Part shown: positions 1 through 9,628 of the stretch, piece by piece
How the letters are laid out: every line of letters starts with the position of its first letter
How positions within the stretch are numbered: the stretch's first letter is position 1
Assembly: GCF_013387485.1 (NCBI RefSeq)
Contig: NZ_JABBXB010000001.1
Coordinates: forward strand, 640,001 to 704,000
Direction of reading: 5' to 3'
Source of the DNA: Stenotrophomonas sp. SAM-B
GTDB lineage: Bacteria; Pseudomonadota; Gammaproteobacteria; Xanthomonadales; Xanthomonadaceae
Length of the DNA: 64,000 nucleotides
The notes under the pieces: model-generated
The model's database searches: none
What the model saw: only the letters and a program-made list of their open reading frames with translations
Told to the model about the DNA's origin: nothing
Made by a program: the position numbers and the translations under genes

Positions 1-70
1 GTAGTGCCGGCCGCTGGGCGGCTGCTCTTTCCATCAGATGTATCGGGTGCCGGCCAGCGGCCGGCACTAC
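1..70. repeat. SMAG-type palindrome pair, inverted
   Basis: Two copies of the GTAG-led palindrome face each other. The left copy begins with GTAG at 1-4 and the right copy ends with CTAC at 67-70, each carrying the core TGCCGGCC-GCT-GGCCGGCA or a one-base variant. The pair could fold into one long hairpin of about 23-bp stem. Known family: Stenotrophomonas maltophilia GTAG elements. The element may extend to the left of the window. Confidence 0.8.
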
Positions 71-113
71 CGGAATGCGCCTGCCGCCCGTTGTAGGGCG
101 CGGTCGTGTTCCC

Positions 114-1091
114 TCATTCCGCCGGCAACGGCGCGAATTCGCCCGGCACCCAGGCAAACGCCTCACCTTCGCGACGCACGTGCCCCAGCCCCGGGAACGG
201 CAGGTGCGCGCCCGCCACCCACCAGCCCTGATCCGCCGCCTGCGCCATCATCCGGCGCCGGCTCGCGATCGCGGCCGCGCGGTCGCTGTCCGCTTCAAAC
301 GACGCCTGCGGCTGCGCGAACTGCACCGCGTGGAAATGCACGAGGTCGCCCCAGACCAGCAGTTGCTGGCCGGCGCCGCCATCGATGCGATAGGACACAT
401 GGCCGACCGTATGCCCATGGCTGTCCAGTGCGGTGATGCCGGCCGGCAAGTGGTCGCCAGGCGGAAAGCGCTTCAGTTTCCCGCTCGCCGCATACGGTGC
501 CACTGCCTTGCGCGCCAACGCGAAGGCAAAGCGCACGCCCTGCGGCGCGGTCGCTTCGCTGGCCGGGTCGAGCCAATACGCGGCATCGGCGGCCGACAGC
601 CACACCGTGGCATTCGGGTAGGCGAGCCTGTCCTGCGCATCGAGCAGGCCACACAGGTGGTCGGGGTGGGCGTGGGTGAGCACGACATCATCCACCTCGG
701 CCGGGTCGTAGCCGGCCTTGCGCAGGTTGCCCAGCACCTGGCCCAGCCCGGGACCGAAGCACTGCGCGGTGCCGGTGTCGACCAGGGTCAGGTGATCGCC
801 CTGCTGCACCAGGTAGGCGTTGACGGCGGTCTGCAGGCCCTTGCCATCCTCCGGCACGTAGCGGTGATCGAGCAGCCGGGTGACCGCGCCGGGCGCGATC
901 CCGACCAGCGCCTGCCGACCCAGGGCGACGGTGCCATCGAACAACGCCGTGACCTGCAGCGTGCCGATCTGCTGGTGATACACGCCTGGCACCTGCTCGC
1001 GCGGGGCGCGCGTGGTGGTGGCCAGTGCGGGGCTGGCGACAGCGGCCAGCAGCAGGGCCGTGGCGAGCGTACGAACGCGGGGGAAGGACAT
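114..1091 (-). CDS. Exported metallo-beta-lactamase-fold hydrolase
   Basis: This 325-residue protein has a signal peptide (about residues 1-24, ending ASPALA). It carries the MBL-fold zinc motif THAHPDHLCG in the middle, with later metal-ligand candidates in GHTVGH and in the GDLVHFH segment. Such proteins hydrolyse ester, lactone or amide bonds with one or two zinc ions, here in the periplasm. The substrate cannot be read from sequence; lactonase or beta-lactamase-like activity are both possible. It is the last gene of a minus-strand run with an AraC regulator 96 bp upstream, which may control it. Confidence 0.85.
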   Translation of the reverse strand: MSFPRVRTLATALLLAAVASPALATTTRAPREQVPGVYHQQIGTLQVTALFDGTVALGRQALVGIAPGAVTRLLDHRYVPEDGKGLQTAVNAYLVQQGDHLTLVDTGTAQCFGPGLGQVLGNLRKAGYDPAEVDDVVLTHAHPDHLCGLLDAQDRLAYPNATVWLSAADAAYWLDPASEATAPQGVRFAFALARKAVAPYAASGKLKRFPPGDHLPAGITALDSHGHTVGHVSYRIDGGAGQQLLVWGDLVHFHAVQFAQPQASFEADSDRAAAIASRRRMMAQAADQGWWVAGAHLPFPGLGHVRREGEAFAWVPGEFAPLPAE

Positions 1092-1187
1092 GACGGATTC
1101 CGTACAGGGCGGCAGCGCCGCGGTGTCCCCATGCTGCGCGTCCTGCGGGCTGCGTTCCGCTCAGAATGCCGCGCGATCCGCTCGCGC

Positions 1188-2021
1188 TCAGCTGTTGCCG
1201 ATCGCCGCCGGTTCCAACCCGTAGCGCTCGACGAAGCGCTTGCTGAAGCTGCCCAGCGAGCGGTAGCCGACGCGCGCGGCCACCGTCTTCAACGGCAGGC
1301 GGGTGGTGTAGAGCAGGCCCATGGCATGCGCCAGCCGTGCATCGGTGATCAGTTCGCGCACGCTGGACTGCTCGCTGGCCAGCCGCCGGCGCAGCGTCGC
1401 ACCGCTGAGGCCGAGCTGAGCTTCGAAATCGCGCGACTGCCAGTCGCGCTCGGGCTGGGCGGCGATCAGATCGCGGATGCGCTCACCCAGGCTGGGCTCC
1501 GGGGGAACCAGCAGGCTGCCGTGCCCGCGCCGGCAGAACGCCACGGCAAGCGATGCCAGGGCCAGCCGTGCTTCGGTGTACTGGCCGTGTTCCAGCGCCT
1601 GCCGCCACTGCAGGAGGGTCGCGCCATGCTCGGCGAGCGGCAGCCTGGCCAGCGCGTCGCCGGCCTCGGGCAGCGGCTCGTTCCACAGCGCCCGCGCGGC
1701 CGTGAGCGCTTCGGCGCACATCGGCACGATCGCACTGAGGTAGAGGCCGCTGTGCGGATCGGGAATGTTGACCACATCGATGCGGCAGCGGCGGGTGATC
1801 AGGAACAGATCGCCCGGCGCGAATTCCAGGGACTGCTGCGCGGTGCGCACCTGTTTGCGTCCCTGCAGCAGGATCGCGAACTGCGGCTGTGGAATCTCCA
1901 CCGACGAGGCGCCATGCTCGCGGCGCGCGGTGATGCAGGCGTAGCCGTCCGCGCGCTGGCAGTCCGCCAGGCTGGCCAGGGTCGCCAGCAGGGAGGTGGT
2001 TGGATCGATCGCCATGGACAT
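1188..2021 (-). CDS. AraC family transcriptional regulator
   Basis: The protein has 277 residues. Residues about 10-160 match the AraC_N-type cupin-like ligand domain (QFAILLQGRKQ, then an APGDLFLITRR strand). Residues about 175-270 form the double helix-turn-helix of the AraC/XylS family (LGLSGATLRRRL, then VAARVGYRSLGSFSKRF). It starts 3 bp after the VIT gene, so the two are almost certainly cotranscribed. It lies 96 bp before the metallo-hydrolase. Effector and targets are unknown; control of the neighbouring hydrolase is an inference from position. Confidence 0.88.
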   Translation of the reverse strand: MSMAIDPTTSLLATLASLADCQRADGYACITARREHGASSVEIPQPQFAILLQGRKQVRTAQQSLEFAPGDLFLITRRCRIDVVNIPDPHSGLYLSAIVPMCAEALTAARALWNEPLPEAGDALARLPLAEHGATLLQWRQALEHGQYTEARLALASLAVAFCRRGHGSLLVPPEPSLGERIRDLIAAQPERDWQSRDFEAQLGLSGATLRRRLASEQSSVRELITDARLAHAMGLLYTTRLPLKTVAARVGYRSLGSFSKRFVERYGLEPAAIGNS

Positions 2022-2024
2022 CGC

Positions 2025-2723
2025 TCAGCCTGCCACGTCAAAGAGGCGGCCGACCAAGGCGGCCGCCGCCATTGCGATCGCGCCCCAGAAGGTCACGCGC
2101 AGCGCTCCACGCAGGCGCGAGGCGCCACCGGCATGCGCGGCCAGGGTGCCGGTGAGGCACAGTCCCAGCAGCGTGACGACGGTGGTCGCCTGGCCGACGA
2201 TGGCATGCGGGGCGAGCAGCGCGGTCAGCACCGGCAATGCCGCACCACTGACGAATGCGCCCGCCGAGGCCAGGGCCGCCTGCATCGGGCGCGCGCGCAG
2301 CTCCTCGGTGATGCCGAGCTCATCGCGGGCGTGCGCGCCGAGCGCGTCGTGCGCGGTGAGCTGTGTAGCGACTTCATGCGCCAGTGCGGGAGTCAGCCCG
2401 CGGTGCCGGTAGATCGCCGCCAACTCCTCCAGCTCGCTGTGCGGGTCTTCGTGCAGTTCGCGCTTTTCCACCGCCAGGTCGGCCAGCTCGGTATCGGCCT
2501 GGGACTGCACCGAGACATACTCACCGGCCGCCATCGACATCGCGCCGGCCACGGTCCCGGCGATGCCGGTGGCCAGAATCGTCGAGGCCGAGGCGCCGCT
2601 GGCGGCGATACCGACCACCAGGCCGGCCACCGAGACGATGCCGTCATTGGCGCCGAGCACGGCGGCACGCAGCCAGCCGACACGGTCGGAGCGGTGGACT
2701 TCCGGATGTCGGGATCTGCTCAT
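2025..2723 (-). CDS. VIT1/CCC1 family membrane protein
   Basis: This 232-residue membrane protein has the VIT family layout. An N-terminal segment with LRAAVLGANDGIVSVAGLVV is followed by helices rich in Gly/Ala, a cytoplasmic charged stretch (about residues 75-130, EKRELHEDPHSELEEL) and three C-terminal helices. Eukaryotic VIT1/CCC1 members move Fe2+ or Mn2+ into vacuoles; bacterial members are thought to export or handle these metals but are little studied. It is the first gene of the minus-strand run with the AraC regulator. It faces gshA across a shared 164-bp promoter region. Confidence 0.85.
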   Translation of the reverse strand: MSRSRHPEVHRSDRVGWLRAAVLGANDGIVSVAGLVVGIAASGASASTILATGIAGTVAGAMSMAAGEYVSVQSQADTELADLAVEKRELHEDPHSELEELAAIYRHRGLTPALAHEVATQLTAHDALGAHARDELGITEELRARPMQAALASAGAFVSGAALPVLTALLAPHAIVGQATTVVTLLGLCLTGTLAAHAGGASRLRGALRVTFWGAIAMAAAALVGRLFDVAG

Positions 2724-2781
2724 GGGGCTCAGTTTAGGGCCAGGGCAGCGTCAAGCCCATGCCAGTAGGATGCTGAAAACC

Positions 2782-2820
2782 GTCACGGTGACACGACGGC
2801 AGGGGACGCCACGATATAGT
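2782..2820. promoter_or_regulatory. Palindrome and -10-like hexamer ahead of gshA
   Basis: Between the divergent VIT gene and gshA there is a perfect 11-bp palindrome GTCACGGTGAC (2782-2792), followed by TATAGT (2815-2820), which would serve as -10 for gshA. The palindrome sits about where the -35 region would be, so it could be an operator. No known regulator is assigned. Confidence 0.35.
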
Positions 2821-2887
2821 GCGCCCTTGCGATGCGGGGGCGCGAACCCCACATCCCCGCCCTGACCAGAATTCTGCGAGCCTCCCC

Positions 2888-4252
2888 TTGTCGAGCCCCA
2901 GCCACGTCGCCGAGACGCCGATCACCGACCGTAATGAACTGGTCGCCACGTTGGCCTCCGGCGAAAAGCCCAAGGCGCAGTGGCGCATCGGCACCGAGCA
3001 CGAGAAGTTCGGCTTCCGCCTGGATGACCTGCGCCCGCCCACCTTCGACGGCGACCGCGGCATCGAAGCGCTGCTCAACGGCCTGACCCGCTTCGGCTGG
3101 GATCCGGTGCAGGAAGACGGCCGCACCATCGCGCTGCTGCGCGACAACGCCTCGGTGACCCTGGAACCGGCCGGCCAGCTGGAGTTGTCCGGCGCGGCGG
3201 TGGAAACCATCCACCAGACCTGCGTGGAAACCGGCACCCATCTCAACGAGGTGGCGCAGGTCGCCGGCGAACTGCAGCTCGGCTTCCTCGGCATGGGCTT
3301 CCAGCCGAAGTGGACGCGCGATGAGATGCCGTGGATGCCCAAGGGCCGCTACAAGATCATGCGCGAATACATGCCCAAGGTCGGTACGCTCGGCCTGGAC
3401 ATGATGACCCGCACCTGCACGGTGCAGGTCAACCTGGACTACGCCACCGAAGCGGACATGGTGAAGAAGTTCCGCGTGTCGCTGGCGCTGCAGCCGATCG
3501 CCACCGCGCTGTTCGCCGATTCGCCGTTCACCGAGGGCAAGCCCAACGGCTACCAGAGCTACCGCTCGCACATCTGGACCGACACCGACAACGACCGCAC
3601 CGGCATGCTCGACTTCGTCTTCGAAGACGGCTTCGGTTACGAGCGTTACGTCGATTACCTGCTCGACGTGCCGATGTACTTCTCCTACCGCGACGGCAAG
3701 TACCACGATGCCAGCGGCCAGAGCTTCCGCGATTTCATGGTCGGCAAGCTGCCGGTGCTGCCGGGCCAGCTCCCCACGCTGCGCGACTGGTCCGATCACA
3801 TGACCACTGCCTTCCCGGAAGTGCGCTTGAAAAAGTACCTGGAAATGCGCGGCGCCGATGCGGGCCCGTGGAGCCGTCTGTGCGCGCTGCCGGCATTCTG
3901 GGTGGGCCTGCTGTATGACGATGCCGCGCTCGATGCCGCGTGGGACCTGGTCCGCGATTTCAGCCTGGTCGAGCGCAACGTTCTGCGTGATGGCGTGCCG
4001 CGCCATGGGCTGAAGCTGCCGTTCCGCAATGGCACGGTGCTCGATCTGTCGCGCGAGGCACTGAAGATCGCCGTGGCCGGCCTCAAGCGCCGCGCCGCAC
4101 GCAACGCCGATGGCCAGGATGAAAGCAAGTTCCTGGAGGTGCTGCAGGAGATCGTCGATTCCGGGTTGACCCCGGCCGATCGCAAGCTGGCGCTGTTCCA
4201 TGGCGAATGGAACGGCAACATCGATCCGGTGTTCAAGGAATTCGCGTACTGA
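2888..4252 (+). CDS. gshA: Glutamate-cysteine ligase (proteobacterial/plant-type)
   Basis: The enzyme joins glutamate and cysteine using ATP, the first step of glutathione synthesis, in the cytosol. The translation (454 residues from TTG at 2888) shows the GCS2/plant-type signature [12 protein letters not shown] near residue 30, and the downstream segments [10 protein letters not shown] and [11 protein letters not shown] typical of this class. I chose TTG 2888 ([11 protein letters not shown]) over the GTG at 2819 because the extra 23 residues are low-complexity and proline-rich and would overlap the probable -10 box. It stands alone on the plus strand. Glutathione made here is the cofactor for frmA/fghA nearby. 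Confidence 0.92.
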   Translation: MSSPSHVAETPITDRNELVATLASGEKPKAQWRIGTEHEKFGFRLDDLRPPTFDGDRGIEALLNGLTRFGWDPVQEDGRTIALLRDNASVTLEPAGQLELSGAAVETIHQTCVETGTHLNEVAQVAGELQLGFLGMGFQPKWTRDEMPWMPKGRYKIMREYMPKVGTLGLDMMTRTCTVQVNLDYATEADMVKKFRVSLALQPIATALFADSPFTEGKPNGYQSYRSHIWTDTDNDRTGMLDFVFEDGFGYERYVDYLLDVPMYFSYRDGKYHDASGQSFRDFMVGKLPVLPGQLPTLRDWSDHMTTAFPEVRLKKYLEMRGADAGPWSRLCALPAFWVGLLYDDAALDAAWDLVRDFSLVERNVLRDGVPRHGLKLPFRNGTVLDLSREALKIAVAGLKRRAARNADGQDESKFLEVLQEIVDSGLTPADRKLALFHGEWNGNIDPVFKEFAY

Positions 4253-4266
4253 GCGGTTGATTCGGG

Positions 4267-4324
4267 GTGACAACCAACGGTTGTCACCTACCGCGATCGG
4301 TAGATGCCGACCGTTGGTCGGCAT
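4267..4324. repeat. Back-to-back pair of GTAG palindromes
   Basis: Stem GTGACAACC/GGTTGTCAC (4267-4287) ends in CTAC (4288-4291). After 8 bp, GTAG (4300-4303) leads stem ATGCCGACC/GGTCGGCAT (4304-4324). The pair lies between the converging gshA and alcohol dehydrogenase genes, where it could act as a bidirectional transcription or RNA-stability element. Its stems differ from the copy at 1-70 but keep the GTAG end and 3-nt loop. Confidence 0.75.
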
Positions 4325-4372
4325 GCGCTTCAAAACGCGCCGGCAGGTGACGTGCCGGCCGGCGCGCGTGTA

Positions 4373-5431
4373 TCAGGCCGCTTTTTCCAGCGTGCCCATG
4401 TCGATCACGAAGCGGTAGCGCACATCGTTCTTCGCCATGCGCTCCCAGGCCTCGTTGACGGTCTTGATGTCGATCACTTCCACATCGCTGACGATGTTGT
4501 GCTCGGCACAGAAGTCCATCATTTCCTGCGTCTCGGCCATGCCGCCGATCGCCGAGCCGGTGATGTGCTTGCGGCCGAAGATCACGCTCACGCCGGTCGG
4601 CGGCGGATCCAGCTCGGTCAGCACGCCGACCAGGCACATGGTCGCATCGCGCTTGAGCAACGCCATGTACGGGTTGGTGTCGTGCCCGACCGGGATCGTG
4701 TTGAGCAGGAAATCGAAGCTGCCGGCATGCGCCTTCATCTGCGCCGGATCGCGCGAGACCAGCACCTCGTCGGCCCCCAGGCGCTTGGCATCGGCACCCT
4801 TTTCCGGGGTGGTGGTGATCATCACCACGGTGGCGCCCATCGCCTTGGCGAACTTCACGCCCATGTGGCCCAGGCCACCCAGGCCGATCACGCCCACCTT
4901 CTGGCCGGGGCCGACCTTCCAGTGGCGCAGCGGCGAATAGGTGGTGATGCCGGCGCACAGCAGCGGTGCAGCGGCCTTCAAGTCCAGCGTCTCGGATACC
5001 TTCACCACGAAGCGCTGTTCGACCACGATGTGGTCGGAGTAACCACCGAAGGTCGGCTGGCCGCTGTCACGCTCGGTGCTGTTGTAGGTGTAGGTCGCGC
5101 CCTTCTCGCAGTACTGCTCCAGGTCTTCATCGCAGGCCGCGCAGTGGCGGCACGAATCGACCATGCAGCCGACGCCGGCGAAGTCGCCGACCTTGAAGCG
5201 GGTGACATTGGCACCGACCTCGGTCACGCGGCCGATGATCTCGTGGCCGGGCACCATCGGGAACTGGGCGCCGCCCCAGTCGTCGCGGGCCTGATGCAGA
5301 TCGGAGTGGCAGATGCCACTGAAGAGAATCTCGATGCGCACGTCATCGGGACCGGCCGGGCGACGTTCGAAGGAGAACGGCACCAGCGGCGCGGTCTGGT
5401 CGTGCACCGCATAACCATGGGCGAGGGACAT
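4373..5431 (-). CDS. Zinc-dependent NAD(P) alcohol dehydrogenase (YahK/CAD type)
   Basis: This is a medium-chain dehydrogenase/reductase of 352 residues. The catalytic zinc site is in GICHSDLHQ (about residue 37) and PGHEIIGRV (about 61). The structural zinc lobe is CRHCAACDEDLEQYC. The Rossmann motif GLGGLGHMGVKFAKAMGA follows at about residue 175. The pattern matches the E. coli YahK/Ahr and cinnamyl-alcohol dehydrogenase group, which reduce a broad range of aldehydes, usually with NADPH. It is divergent from a LysR gene, the classical arrangement for LysR control of the neighbour. Physiological substrate unknown. Confidence 0.9.
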   Translation of the reverse strand: MSLAHGYAVHDQTAPLVPFSFERRPAGPDDVRIEILFSGICHSDLHQARDDWGGAQFPMVPGHEIIGRVTEVGANVTRFKVGDFAGVGCMVDSCRHCAACDEDLEQYCEKGATYTYNSTERDSGQPTFGGYSDHIVVEQRFVVKVSETLDLKAAAPLLCAGITTYSPLRHWKVGPGQKVGVIGLGGLGHMGVKFAKAMGATVVMITTTPEKGADAKRLGADEVLVSRDPAQMKAHAGSFDFLLNTIPVGHDTNPYMALLKRDATMCLVGVLTELDPPPTGVSVIFGRKHITGSAIGGMAETQEMMDFCAEHNIVSDVEVIDIKTVNEAWERMAKNDVRYRFVIDMGTLEKAA

Positions 5432-5513
5432 GGGGAATCCTTGGCAGGTTTGTAGAAAGGCGCTTTACAATACGCCCCGATCCCGTGCACAGAAAGTCAG
5501 GATATCGGCATGA

Positions 5514-5526
5514 TTCATCAAGTGAA
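5514..5526. promoter_or_regulatory. Candidate LysR box between ADH and its regulator
   Basis: TTCATCAAGTGAA has 4-bp inverted arms and fits the T-N11-A rule for LysR-type binding sites. It lies 11 bp before the start of the LysR gene and 83 bp from the ADH start, where autorepression and divergent control would be expected. Confidence 0.45.
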
Positions 5527-5537
5527 ACGGGATAATC

Positions 5538-6422
5538 ATGGCCACTGACAACCTGACCCATCTGGCCGCCTTCGCCGCCGTGGCCCGCCACCGCAGCTTC
5601 CGCAAGGCCGGCGCCGAGCTGGCGCTGTCCACCTCGGCGGTCAGCTACGCGATCCGCGCGCTGGAAGAGCGGCTGGGCGTGGGCCTGTTCCATCGCACCA
5701 CCCGCAGCGTCGCCCTCACCGAAGCCGGCCAGCGCCTGCTCGAACGCCTGCAGCCTGCGCTGGGGCAGGTGCATGACGCGCTGGAGGAGATGAACCATTT
5801 CCGTGCCGCACCGGCCGGCCTGCTGCGCATCAACGCCACCCGCGCCGCGGTCCAGACCCAGCTCGGCCCACGCCTGGCGAAGTTCCTGCTGGCCCATCCG
5901 GATGTGCGTCTGGAGCTGGCCCAGGATGACGGTCTGGTCGATATCGTCGCCGGCGGTTACGACGCCGGTGTGCGCCTGCATGAATCGGTACCCGAAGACA
6001 TGGTCGCCGTGCCGCTCGGGCCGGCACTGCGCGGCTTGATCGTCGGTGCGCCGGCCTACCTTGAAGGACGCGAGATACCCCGGCATCCGCGCGATCTGAT
6101 CCGCCACGAGTGCGTGCGGTTCCGCTTCGCCAGCGGCCATCTGTACAAGTGGCAGTTCGAACGCGATGGCCAGGCGCTGGAAATCGATGTGCCGGGGCGA
6201 CTCACCCTCGGCGACCAGAACACCATCCTGCAGGCGGTGGTGGACGGACTTGGCCTCGCCTATGTGCTTGAGGATTCCGCGCGTCCGTATCTGGATGATG
6301 GTCGGCTGGTTGCGGTACTGGAAGACTGGAGTGAGCCTTTTGCCGGTTTCGCGGTGTATTACCCGCGACAGCGGCAGATGTCGTCCGCGCTGCGGGCGTT
6401 CATCGATCTGCTGCGGGGGTAA
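5538..6422 (+). CDS. LysR family transcriptional regulator
   Basis: The 294-residue protein has the standard LysR plan. Residues 5-65 form a winged helix-turn-helix (FRKAGAELALSTSAVSYAIR). A linker helix follows, then a periplasmic-binding-like effector domain from about residue 90 to the end. Its divergent position next to the alcohol dehydrogenase suggests it controls that gene and itself. LysR members of this subgroup often answer to aldehydes or oxidative signals, but the effector cannot be read here. Confidence 0.9.
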   Translation: MATDNLTHLAAFAAVARHRSFRKAGAELALSTSAVSYAIRALEERLGVGLFHRTTRSVALTEAGQRLLERLQPALGQVHDALEEMNHFRAAPAGLLRINATRAAVQTQLGPRLAKFLLAHPDVRLELAQDDGLVDIVAGGYDAGVRLHESVPEDMVAVPLGPALRGLIVGAPAYLEGREIPRHPRDLIRHECVRFRFASGHLYKWQFERDGQALEIDVPGRLTLGDQNTILQAVVDGLGLAYVLEDSARPYLDDGRLVAVLEDWSEPFAGFAVYYPRQRQMSSALRAFIDLLRG

Positions 6423-6545
6423 CACCGGCGGGAGAGGCCTGCACTGGTGGCGCGCGTCCCCGTTGGGTAGGCTGGTTCCGCGAGCGGAGGCCTCGTGGGC
6501 GCCCCGCAGCGATCACATCGCGGTATGACCAGAAGGAGATGGCAC

Positions 6546-6932
6546 ATGGAAGGGATGCACAATCGGAAGCTGTTCGACCTGCTTGTTTCCTGGGTGCTGG
6601 CGTATTTCGTCATCATCGGCGCACTGCTCCTGGTCTGCGTGGCGGTCACTATCGCCATGATGATCGGCGCCAGTTGGACGGTCACCGTGGCGGCCGCTCT
6701 GTTGGCGGCGGCGCCCGCCGTTGCGTTGCCGTTCTCCGCGCGTGCCGCCAAGTGGTTGCTGCTGCTGCCCTACTGCGGCCTGGCCGCCGCCTTTGTGTGG
6801 CTGGCGTTCTGGCCGCAGCCCGGCGCAGCGTCGGCGCCGCTGGTCAAGGGTGTGGTCGTGGCGTTCGCCGCCCTGCTGGTGGTCCGGTTGTGCCTGGCCT
6901 GGCGAAACGACCGAAAGGCCCGGCAGCACTGA
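6546..6932 (+). CDS. Small hypothetical inner-membrane protein
   Basis: I do not recognise a family. The 128-residue product is mostly hydrophobic with about four membrane helices (near residues 8-35, 38-58, 65-88, 97-118) and a basic C-terminus (RNDRKARQH). The start at 6546 is chosen because it follows a good ribosome-binding site, AAGGAG at 6533-6538. A start at 6495 would add a charged, low-complexity leader. It sits between the LysR gene and the formaldehyde operon with no evident link to either. Confidence 0.65.
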   Translation: MEGMHNRKLFDLLVSWVLAYFVIIGALLLVCVAVTIAMMIGASWTVTVAAALLAAAPAVALPFSARAAKWLLLLPYCGLAAAFVWLAFWPQPGAASAPLVKGVVVAFAALLVVRLCLAWRNDRKARQH

Positions 6933-7018
6933 GGAAGGCGGCGTTCTGACGCATTCCGCTGCACTGCACGGGATGCCATGCACCCTTCGTCGAATCACCG
7001 CGATCACGGGAATCACGG

Positions 7019-7041
7019 GTAGATCCACGCCATGCGTGGAT
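7019..7041. repeat. GTAG-led palindrome
   Basis: GTAG (7019-7022) precedes the stem ATCCACGC-CAT-GCGTGGAT (7023-7041). It fits the GTAG-element pattern with a divergent stem and lies upstream of the frm operon promoter. Confidence 0.6.
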
Positions 7042-7093
7042 GCTTCCGTGCCCGGGGGGCAGCCTGTCAATGACCCGGATTCCGTCGGTCCTG

Positions 7094-7112
7094 TATACTC
7101 ACCCCCAGTATA
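7094..7112. promoter_or_regulatory. FrmR operator ahead of frmR
   Basis: A perfect 19-bp site has TATACT and AGTATA arms flanking CACCCCC. Read on the minus strand it is TACT-GGGGGTG-AGTA, which matches the G-tract operator layout known for the RcnR/FrmR (DUF156) repressors. It lies 20 bp before the frmR start. The left arm TATACT could double as the -10 box, so a bound repressor would block polymerase. Confidence 0.82.
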
Positions 7113-7131
7113 GTTAACCGGCCCAGGTTCC

Positions 7132-8572
<1,441 letters not shown>

Positions 8573-8620
8573 ATCACTGAGGGCGGCGCGTGATCCGCGC
8601 CGCCCCTACGGAGAATCACC

Positions 8621-9451
8621 ATGGAACGCATCGAACACCGCGCCGCCTCCGGCGGTTGGCAGGACGTCTACCGCCACACCTCGCAGGTGCTGGGCTGCGA
8701 CATGAACGTCGCCGTCTACCTGCCGCCGCAGGCCGCCACGCAGAAGCTGCCGGTGCTGTACTGGCTCAGCGGGCTGACCTGCAACGAGCAGAACTTCATC
8801 ACCAAGGCGGGTGCGCAGCGCTACGCCGCCGAGCATGGCGTGATCCTGGTCGCGCCGGATACCAGCCCGCGCGGCGATGACGTCGCCGATGCCGAGGGCT
8901 ATGACCTGGGCAAGGGCGCCGGCTTCTATCTCAACGCCACCGAGCAGCCGTGGGCCGCGCACTACCGCATGTACGACTATGTGGCGGAGGAACTGCCGGC
9001 ATGGATCGAGGCGCATTTCCCGACGACGGGCACGCGCAGCATCAGTGGTCACTCGATGGGCGGCCATGGGGCACTGGTGATCGCGTTGAAGAATCCCGGT
9101 CGCTACAGGAGCGTCTCGGCGTTCTCGCCGATCGTCGCGCCGACCCGCGTGCCGTGGGGCCAAAAGGCCTTTGCCGCGTACCTCGGCGAGGATCGCGCCC
9201 GCTGGGCGGCGTGGGATGCCAGCGAGCTGGTCGCCACGGCCACCGAGCGCCTGCCGTTGCTGGTCGACCAGGGCGGTGGCGATGAATTCCTGGACAGCCA
9301 GCTGCAGCCGCATTGGCTGCAGGCCGCCTGCACCGCCGCCGGTCACCCGCTGACGCTGCGCCTGCAGCCCGGTTACGACCACAGCTATTACTTCATCAGC
9401 AGCTTCATCGGCGAGCACATCGCGCATCACGCCAAGGCGTTGCACGCCTGA
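8621..9451 (+). CDS. fghA: S-formylglutathione hydrolase
   Basis: This esterase D-type alpha/beta hydrolase of 276 residues cleaves S-formylglutathione to formate and glutathione, completing formaldehyde detoxification. The nucleophile elbow GHSMGGHG gives Ser145. The family segment WLSGLTCNEQNF is near residue 48 and the catalytic His candidate is in DHSYYF near the end. It is the third gene of the operon. It is also called frmB in E. coli. Confidence 0.95.
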   Translation: MERIEHRAASGGWQDVYRHTSQVLGCDMNVAVYLPPQAATQKLPVLYWLSGLTCNEQNFITKAGAQRYAAEHGVILVAPDTSPRGDDVADAEGYDLGKGAGFYLNATEQPWAAHYRMYDYVAEELPAWIEAHFPTTGTRSISGHSMGGHGALVIALKNPGRYRSVSAFSPIVAPTRVPWGQKAFAAYLGEDRARWAAWDASELVATATERLPLLVDQGGGDEFLDSQLQPHWLQAACTAAGHPLTLRLQPGYDHSYYFISSFIGEHIAHHAKALHA

Positions 9452-9628
9452 CGCGCCACCGCCCACCCTTCCGCCGGGCAGTCGCCTTGCGGTGGGGAGC
9501 GCAGGGGCCGTGCCCGCCGTTGCCGGCATCCCGGTTGCGCGCGGGCCTCGCTCCGCGGTGTCAACGCGGGATGAATTGATCCCCATGTGCCGGGCAACCT
9601 TGTATGTTGGTCGCAACGCCGCATCGGG

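Noticed and set aside
75-2768. An 897-codon open frame on the plus strand antisense to the MBL, AraC and VIT genes
   Set aside because: Its composition is Arg/Gln/Ala/His-rich and repetitive with no domain. It is the mirror of three good minus-strand genes, a common effect of high GC at third positions.
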